Shown: piece after piece, positions 53,393 to 62,300 of the stretch
Numbering within the stretch: the stretch's first letter is position 1
Layout: each line of letters starts with the position of its first letter
Assembly (NCBI GenBank): GCA_964455905.1
Contig: CAYVYN010000004.1
Span: forward strand, 186,001-250,000
Direction: 5' to 3'
Length of the DNA stretch: 64,000 nt
From: CAIJXB01 sp964455905
GTDB taxonomy: Bacteria; Chlamydiota; Chlamydiia; Chlamydiales; Rhabdochlamydiaceae
Position numbers and translations under genes: made by a program
Notes under the pieces: generated by a model
The model's input: the letters and a program-made list of their open reading frames with translations, nothing else
The model's database searches: none
Told to the model about the DNA's origin: nothing

Positions 53393-56300
53393 TTAACGCG
53401 AGGTTATATTAGCCCCTACAGAAACACCCCCTACGCCATTTTGTAAAAAAGGCCCAGAAGCATTGATGGTAGCACCTACTGCAATAGCAAAGCCTCCAGA
53501 ATTTTTAATAAGAACAGGGCCTGTACCAAGAGTTGTAAGCGTAGCGTTAATATAAATAGTATTACCGACAAGAAGAACCCCTTGAGGACCTAATGTAGTC
53601 ATAGCACCATTTAATGTTGTTACCCCAGACCCAGCCCTTTGCATTACAAAACCAGCTGTAACAGCCGGAAGGCCTAGATTTCCAGCGCTATAAATAGATA
53701 AAGCGTTAATTGGAACGCTTCCTCCTATAGTTCCGTTCAGAGTAATCGCTCCAGTCCCAGCTGTTAAAGAAAGGGTATTTTCTCCATCGATGGTATTGCT
53801 TAAAGTAATAGACCCGTTACTTGTTAAACTATTTAATAAAACGGATCCTTCTAACTGCACAGGATCTGCAATAGCAATCGTTCCATTGCCAAGTGTAGCA
53901 TTTGTCGTTGTAATAGAAGAAGCTAACGAAACGGTTCCTCCTCCTGTTTGAGAAAACGGTCCATTAGAGCTAATAGAAGCGCCTAATCCAATAACAAGAG
54001 CTCCGGTATTTACAATTCTAACAGGCCCAATAGCGGCTGTTGTCATAGTACCGTAGATTCTAAAATCCGTTCCTGTCAAATAGATACCACCTACAGCGCT
54101 TGTATTAACAAGTCCAGCCAACGTTGTGATGCCAGACCCCGCTGTTTGTGTCAAAGAGGTGGCGTAGATACCATAATTAGCCGTTACATTATACGCGCTT
54201 GTAATAATTACTGCGCCAAGTCTTGTATTACCACCTAATATACCTTCAAAATAGATGTCCCCAGTTCCTGCAACAAGAGTAAGTGCGGAAGTTCCGGCCA
54301 CTAAACTATCTACCCTTCCCCCTAGGGTGATATCAGCAGAGGTGCTATTTAAAGTAATAGACTCTGTTAGAAGAATCGGACTTTGGAATGTGATCTCTCC
54401 ACCTGCTGTGGATATGTCTGCTCCAATAAAGACTGCGCCTAACCCATTTTGTAAAAAAGGCCCATCTAATGTCATATCCGCACTAGTTTCTATCGTTAAA
54501 GTTCCTATGTTTGTCAAAGTAACAGACCCACTATTTGCTGTTGAAATTGGGCCAGCTAAAGAAATCGTATCTGCGCTAATACCAATAGTGTACAGCTCTA
54601 TTGTTTGGCCGATAGCCAATAAAGAAACATCTCCAGATGAACTCACGGCAAAACTTTGGCTTCCTGAAACAGTCCCATTAATAGCACCTCCAAAAGTAAT
54701 ACTACCAGATCCTGTGGAAATAAAAGTGTTTTCTGCAAGAGTCACAGTGCCTACAGCGATAGAGAAATTCCCACTACCACCAGCACAGCAGCTACCACCA
54801 ATCGTACTATAGGTACCGCCTAAGGTGACCGTTGTATCTGTGTCGTAGGTCTGGTTTCCATTAGTCGTCACTGAACTCATAGTTAAAGACCCTGCTCCTA
54901 AAGAAACCATAGAAGTAAGCGGTGTAACACCCCCTACAGCAGAGCCCAGAGTTTTTGCACCTGTTGAGTTAAGAGTTAGTTGATACGCCCCATCGACAGT
55001 GCCAAGAAGGCTAATCTGGCCAAATCCTGTATTAATAAGAGTGTCGCATGTAAGAGTAACAGCGCCACTTGTTATAAAACTTAAGCCGCCTGTATTATAA
55101 GTTCCACAAAGATTGAAAGATCCTCCGCAAGAACTAATAGATTCGGTTCCTGTCTTTGTGATCGTGTTTGCTTGAATAAGAACGCCTGTAAGGCTTACAT
55201 CTACTAAAGCAGTCGTAGACCCAACTGTTCCATATAGCGTAATATTACCCCCACTACATGCGTTAAAGTTAATGCTATAGTCTCCATTAATTGTATTTGT
55301 AAAGGTTATATCGCCCCCTGCGGTAACTATACTAAAGTCAGCTCCAAGAGTGACTGCTGAAGCAAAACTTACAGCATCTCCTGTTGTAGTGATAGTGCCC
55401 GCTGCATTGACTAAACCCCCACCATTTTGCGTGAAAGAACCACCTAGGTTCATAGAAGAAGTGATCGTGAGTAGCCCTGAATTAGTGACTAAAACAGCTC
55501 CACTTGCTCCTGTGTTTACTACCCCATTAAAATTAAGAGCATCTGAAATAATTACGACAGCTCCAAGAGGTGTAAGTGAACCTAAAGATCCTAAAGATAC
55601 CGTCGCAGACGAGGTAATCGTTAATGCCTGGCCTCCAGAAGTTGTCCCGTTAGTAGCTCCTCCAAATGTAACAGCACCAGAGCCAGTTAAGATAGAAGTA
55701 GCTCCAGCTAGAGTAACTTCAGCACTAGAAATAGAGAACTCGGCATTCGTTGTTGTATAAGTTCCATTTAAGGTTACTGCAGTATCTACGTTATATGTCT
55801 GAGCCCCTGTTGTTGTGACAGATAGCATACTTAAGGTTCCTGCACCTGTAGAAGTTAAGGATGTTAGCACAGAAGAGCCACCGACTATTCCACCAAATGT
55901 TTTAGCCCCAGTAGAATTAACAACTAAATCATAGGCTCCATTGACTGTAGAACCAAAGCTAATTGTTCCCGATCCTGTAGAAACAGTGATATTAACGCCA
56001 AGAACAGTCAAAGCCCCAGAAGTAACAGAAAAGTTTCCATCACTAGTTGTCGTATAGACTGTTCCATTTAGATGAAGGGCATTTGTAGAGCCGCCTCCTC
56101 CTATATACGTTTGACTTCCTGTTGTTGTTACGTTTAAAACAGTCGTGGTGCCCCCTGCTGTTGCTGTAATAGACTCAACAGCATTTGTCGCTCCAACAGT
56201 TCCTCCTAAGGTAATATCACCCGCTGTTCCTGCACTTAAAATAAAGTTCGAAAAACCAGCACTAGAGTCTTCCACAGTTCCTGTAATAGAAATAGAAGCC

Positions 56301-59300
56301 CCAGCAGGAGAACCTCCTGCATTAGTTGTATCTAAGGCAATGCTAGCGGCACCTAATATGACGCTATCGCTAATTGTAATCGTAGTACCTGCCGTGACGA
56401 TGCTTGCATTTAAGGTTGTTGTAGCTCCTGGACCCTCTATGTATATGGAAGCATTACCCGTTCCTGTAATTTGCCCATCGACCACGATGGTTCCTCCTGT
56501 AGAGGGGGATTGGATAATCACAGGATCGCTAAAAGTAACCCCGCTTGTGCCCACTGTAATTGAGCCCGTTCCATTACTACGTCCTATAGTAATAGAAGTA
56601 AATCCATCTTGTAATAGCTCTATCGTAGCTACCGGCAAGGAGTAGCTACCAGAGCCATTTCCAATACCGATGCTTTGGGATACTGTTGTTGGCTGCAATA
56701 CAATCGTCGAACTACCATAGATATTTCCACTTAAAAAAATCGTATCGCTTGTAAAAGATAACGCTCCCATTTTAATATCATTAGTACCAACTGTCGAAGA
56801 AAGTGTAAGGCTTCCTGTTCCGGCATTACATAACAAGCTTTGACCCCCTGTCGTTGTTCCTGTAATTGCCTGGCCGATAGCTATATTTCCATTATTTATA
56901 GCAGTTGTAAGGGTTGCACTACCTGTTAGATTCACACCGGCGGATCCATCTTGCGTGATGCCTCCTGGGGCTGTGATCGTAAAGTTTCCAACTGTCCATA
57001 GACCTGAGTTTGTCACTGTCAACGCTTTATTGGCAGCTAGAGTAACCGCACCCCCAAGATTAACTGTTGACCCTGTCACAGCTACATCGCCAAGAGCGGT
57101 TCCAGCTCCAAGCCCTGATAGGGAAACATCCCCTGATCCTGCTGTAATTGTAAGAGCCCCAGATCCATTGATAAGAGATCCTATTGCGACAGCACTATTT
57201 GTCGTTGCAAAGGTCGCATCACCTGAAAGAGTAAGCGCGGCGCTACCATTTTGCGTGATGCCTCCTGGTGCTGTGATGGTAAAGTTTCCAATTGTCCAGA
57301 TGCCAGAATTAGTTACTGTTAACGTTTTTGTAAGATCTAAGGTAACATTGCCTCCAAGATTTACTGTTGACCCTGTCAGAGCTAGATCCCCAAGAGCAGT
57401 TCCTGTTCCAAGGCCAGCTAAAGAAACAGCCCCTGTTCCTGCTGTAATTGTAAGAGCTCCAGATCCATTGATAAGAGATCCAATTGTCACAGCAGTATTT
57501 GTCGTTGTAAAGGTCGCATTACCTGAAAGAGCAAGAGACGCGCTACCATTTTGCGTGATGCCCCCTGGCGCCCTAATTGTAAAGTTTCCAATTGTCCAGA
57601 TGCCGGAATTAGTTACTGTTAACGTTTTTGTAAGAGCTAAGGTAACGTTACCGCCAAAATTAACTGTTGATCCTGTCACTGCAACTGTTCCAATTGTTGT
57701 TCCAACTCCAATGCCTCCTAGAGAAACGGACCCTGATCCTGCTGTAATTGTGAGGTTTTGATCTGCTGTGTTTGTCCCAGCAATTGCCTGGCTAATTGCT
57801 ATATTTCCGCTGCCAGCACCATTGGTCAGCGTAACATTACCAGTTAAGCTTATCCCGACAGCCCCATTTTGTGTGATACCTCCTGGCGCTGTGATTGTCG
57901 CAGCTCCGATTGTCCAAACTCCTGAATTTGTGACTGTTAACGTTTTTGTAAGAGCTAAGGTGACATTGCCCCCAAGATTTACTGTCGATCCTGTCACTGC
58001 AACTGTTCCTAATGCTGTACCTGTGCCGAGGCCCCCTAAAGAAATAGCCCCTCCTCCAGCTGTAATTGTAAGAGCTCCAGGTCCGTTGATAAGAGATGAA
58101 ACAGTTACAGGACTATTTGTCGTTGCAAAGGTCGCATCGCCAGAAAGAGTAACTGCGGCGCTACCATTTTGCGTGATACCCCCTGGCGCTGTCATAGTAA
58201 AGTTTCCAATTGTCCAGATGCCTGAATTAGTGACTGTTAACGTTTTTGTAAGAGCTAAGGTAACATTGCCCCCAAGATTTACTGTCGATCCTGTCACTGC
58301 AACTGTTCCAATTGTTGTTCCAACGCCAATACCTGCGAGAGAAATAGATCCTTCTCCCGCTGAAATGGTCAGGCTTTGATCTGCTGTCGTTGTCCCAGCA
58401 ATTGCCCGGCTAATTGCTATATTTCCGCTTCCAGCTCCATTAGTGAGTGTAACATTACCAGCTAAGCTTACTCCTCCAGCCCCATTTTGCGTGATGCCTC
58501 CTGGCGCTGTGATTGTCGCAGCTCCGATTGTCCAGATGCCTGAGTTTGTCACCGTTACTGTTTTTGTAAGAGCTACTGTAACAGAACCCCCAAGATTTAC
58601 TGTTGATCCTGTCACAGCTAAATCACCAAGAGAGGTTCCGGCTCCAAGTCCCCCTAAAGAAATAGCTCCTGTTCCAGCTGTAATTGTAAGAGCTCCAGGC
58701 CCGTTGATAAGAGATGAAGCACTTACAGGACTATTTGTCGTTGCAAAGGTTACATCACCAGAAAGAACAACAGCGGCGCTACCATTTTGCGTGATACCCC
58801 CTGGCGCTGTCATAGTAAAGTTTCCAATTGTCCAGATGCCAGAATTAGTGACCGTTAGCGTTTTTGTAAGAGCTAAGGTGACGTTGCCCCCAAGATTTAC
58901 TGTCGATCCTGTCAGTGCAACTGTTCCTAATGCAGTACCTGTGCCAAGACCCCCTAAAGAAATAGCTCCTCCTCCAGCTGTAATTGTAAGAGCCCCAGGA
59001 CCATTGATAAGAGATGAAACAGTTACAGGACTATTTGTCGTTGCAAAGGTCGCATCACCTGAAAGAGTAACTGCAGCGCTACCATTTTGCGTGATGCCCC
59101 CTGGCCCTGTCAGTGTAACGTTTCCAATTGTCCAGATGCCTGAATTAGTGACTGTTAACGTTTTTGTAAGAGCTAAGGTAACATTGCCCCCAAGATTTAC
59201 TGTCGATCCTGTCACTGCAACTGTTCCAATTGTTGTTCCAACGCCAATACCTGCGAGAGAAATAGATCCTTCTCCCGCTGAAATGGTCAGGCTTTGATCT

Positions 59301-62300
59301 GCTGTCGTTGTCCCAGCAATTGCCCGGCTAATTGCTATATTTCCGCTTCCAGCTCCATTAGTGAGTGTAACATTACCAGCTAAGCTTACTCCTCCAGCCC
59401 CATTTTGCGTGATGCCTCCTGGCGCTGTGATTGTCGCAGCTCCGATTGTCCAGATGCCTGAGTTTGTCACCGTTACTGTTTTTGTAAGAGCTACTGTAAC
59501 AGAACCCCCAAGATTTACTGTTGATCCTGTCACAGCTAAATCACCAAGAGAGGTTCCGGCTCCAAGTCCCCCTAAAGAAATAGCTCCTGTTCCAGCTGTA
59601 ATTGTAAGAGCTCCAGGCCCGTTGATAAGTGATGAAGCACTTACAGGACTATTTGTCGTTGCAAAGGTTACATCACCTGAAAGAGCAACAGCGGCGCTAC
59701 CATTTTGCGTGATGCCCCCCGGCGCTGTCATATTAAAGTTTCCAATTGTCCAGATGCCTGAATTAGTAACTGTTAGCGTTTTTGTAAGAGCTAAGGTAAC
59801 ATTGCCTCCAAGATTTACTGTCGATCCTGTCACCGCTAAGTCTCCAAGAGAGGTTCCAACGCCAAGACCTGCGAGAGAAACAGATCCTCCTCCCGCTGAA
59901 ACTGTCAGGCTTTGATCTGCTGTAGTTGTCCCACTAATTGCCTGACTAATTGCTATGTTTCCACTGCCAGCTCCATTAGTGAGTGTAGCATTCCCAGTTA
60001 AACTTACTCCTCCAGCTCCATTTTGTGTGATACCTCCTGGGGCTGTGATTGTCGCAGCTCCGATTGTCCAAAGACCAGAATTTGTCACCGTGAGTGTTTT
60101 TGTAAGAGCTAAAGTAACATTACCTCCAAGATTTACCGTTGATCCTGTCACCGCTAAGTCTCCAAGAGAGGTTCCAGCTCCAAGTCCCGCTAAGGAAATA
60201 GCCCCTGTTCCAGCTGTAATTGTAAGACCTCCAGATCCATTGATAAAAGATGAAATAGTCACAGGACTATTTGTCGTAGCAAAAGTCGCATCACCTGAAA
60301 GAGTAACTGCGGCGCTACCATTTTGCGTGATACCCCCTGGTGCTGTGATGGTAAAGTTTCCAATTGTCCAAATCCCTGAATTAGTAACTGTTAACGTTTT
60401 TGTAAGAGCTAAGGTGACATTACCCCCAAGATTTACTGTTGATCCTGTCACTGCAACAGTTCCTAATGCAGTCCCCGTTCCAAGGCCACCTAGAGAAATC
60501 GATCCTGTTCCAGCTGTAATTGTAAGAGCCTGAGCTCCTGCGCTTGATGCATTGATAATAGATGAAGCAGTTACCGGACTGTTTGTCGTTGCAAAAGTCG
60601 CATCGCCAGAAAGAGTAACTGCAGCGCTACCATTTTGTGTGATGCCTCCTGGTGCTGTCAGTGTAACGTTACCAATTGTCCAAACTCCAGAATTTGTTAC
60701 CGTTAAAGTTTTTGCTGCCCCAAGATTTACATTACCTCCTAAATTAACTGTCGAACCAGTCACTGCAAGGTTTCCTAAGTTGACTCCAGCGCCAACACCG
60801 GCTAAAGAAACAGCGCCCGAAGAAGTAATTGTAAGAGCCTGAGCTCCTGCGCTTGATGCATTGATAGCCCCTCCAACAGTTACAGTGCCAGACCCTGTGC
60901 TAATAGAAGAAGTTCCATAAAGAGTCACTGCTGCTACTGCAATAGAAAAATTACCATTTCCAGTCCCGGCATCTCCTCTAGTGCTATAATCTCCATTTAA
61001 AATAACTGTAGTATCTTCATTATACGTTTGAGCACCTGCAGTCTTTACAGAAGAAAGACTAAGAGTTCCAGCGCCTGTAGACGTTAAAAATGTTAAAGCA
61101 GATCCTGATCCAACATCTCCACCAAAAGTCTTAGCCGCTGTTGTATTCACAGTTAAACTATAAGGTCCATCTACATTACCAAAAAATGAAATAGTCCCGC
61201 CAGCTGCATTTATAACTGTATCACAACTAAGCGTCACATTACCTGAAATAGTAAATGCTAAGCCCCCAGTATCGTATGTGCCGCAAAGAGTTACATCACT
61301 ACATTGTAAAATTGTTTCCACACCGCTGTAGTTAATAGTATTTGCAATAAGGATATTAGTTTGTAAGGAAACATCGACTACAGGAGTTGTGCCTCCCACA
61401 GTACCTGTAAGAGTAATAGATCCAGAAGAACAAGCATTCAAACTAAGATTGTAAGCTCCATTAATTGTACTTGCAAAGCTTATATTACCGCCCGATGTGG
61501 TCACTGTTAAATTATTTGTCAAAGTCACAGCAGTAGCAAAGCTAACCACATCAGCTGTTGTTGTAATAGTTCCTTCGATGCTAACAAGTCCAGCACCATT
61601 TTGTGTCAAAGCACCATCTAGCGCCATCGAGGCAACGCTTGTAAGTAATCCAGCATTTGTCAGCGTAACAGTACCTCCTCCTGAGGTTCTAATATTGCCG
61701 TTTAAGTTTAGAGCCCCTGAGGTCACTGCAATAGATCCGAGGTTTGTAGTAACACCTAAAGATCCTAAAGAAACAGCAGAGGAAGAAGTAATGGTTAATC
61801 CTTCAGAACCAGAGACTGTAGCATTAGTAGCACCACCAAAAGTAACAGTTCCAGAGCCCGTTGCAATAGAAGATGTTCCTCCAAGAGTCACTGCTCCCCC
61901 TGCAATAGAGAAGTTAGCATTGCCTAAGCCAGCATTGCCTCTTGTGCTATAGGTCCCATTTAATGTCACTGCCGTGTCAGTATCGTACGATTGAATGCCT
62001 GCTGTTAGAACAGAATTTAAACTTAGCGTACCAATCCCTGTCGATGTTAAAGAAGTAAGAGCCGTGCTACCACCTAAGCTAGAGCTAAAGGTTTTTAGTC
62101 CGGTAGAAGTAACGGTTAAATCGTGAGCTCCGTTTACATTTGATCCAAAAGTTATGTTTCCAGATCCCGTAGTAACTATCGCATTACCTGCCAATGTGAC
62201 AGCTCCTGCTGAAATAGAAAAAGCCGTATTTGTCGTAGTATAGGTACCATTCAATGTCACTGCAGTATCTACATTATAGGTCTGCGCTCCTGTTGTTGTA

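Noticed and set aside
56760..60755. CRISPR array.
   Set aside because: Repeats are 300-318 bp, coding, and have no unique spacers between short repeats.
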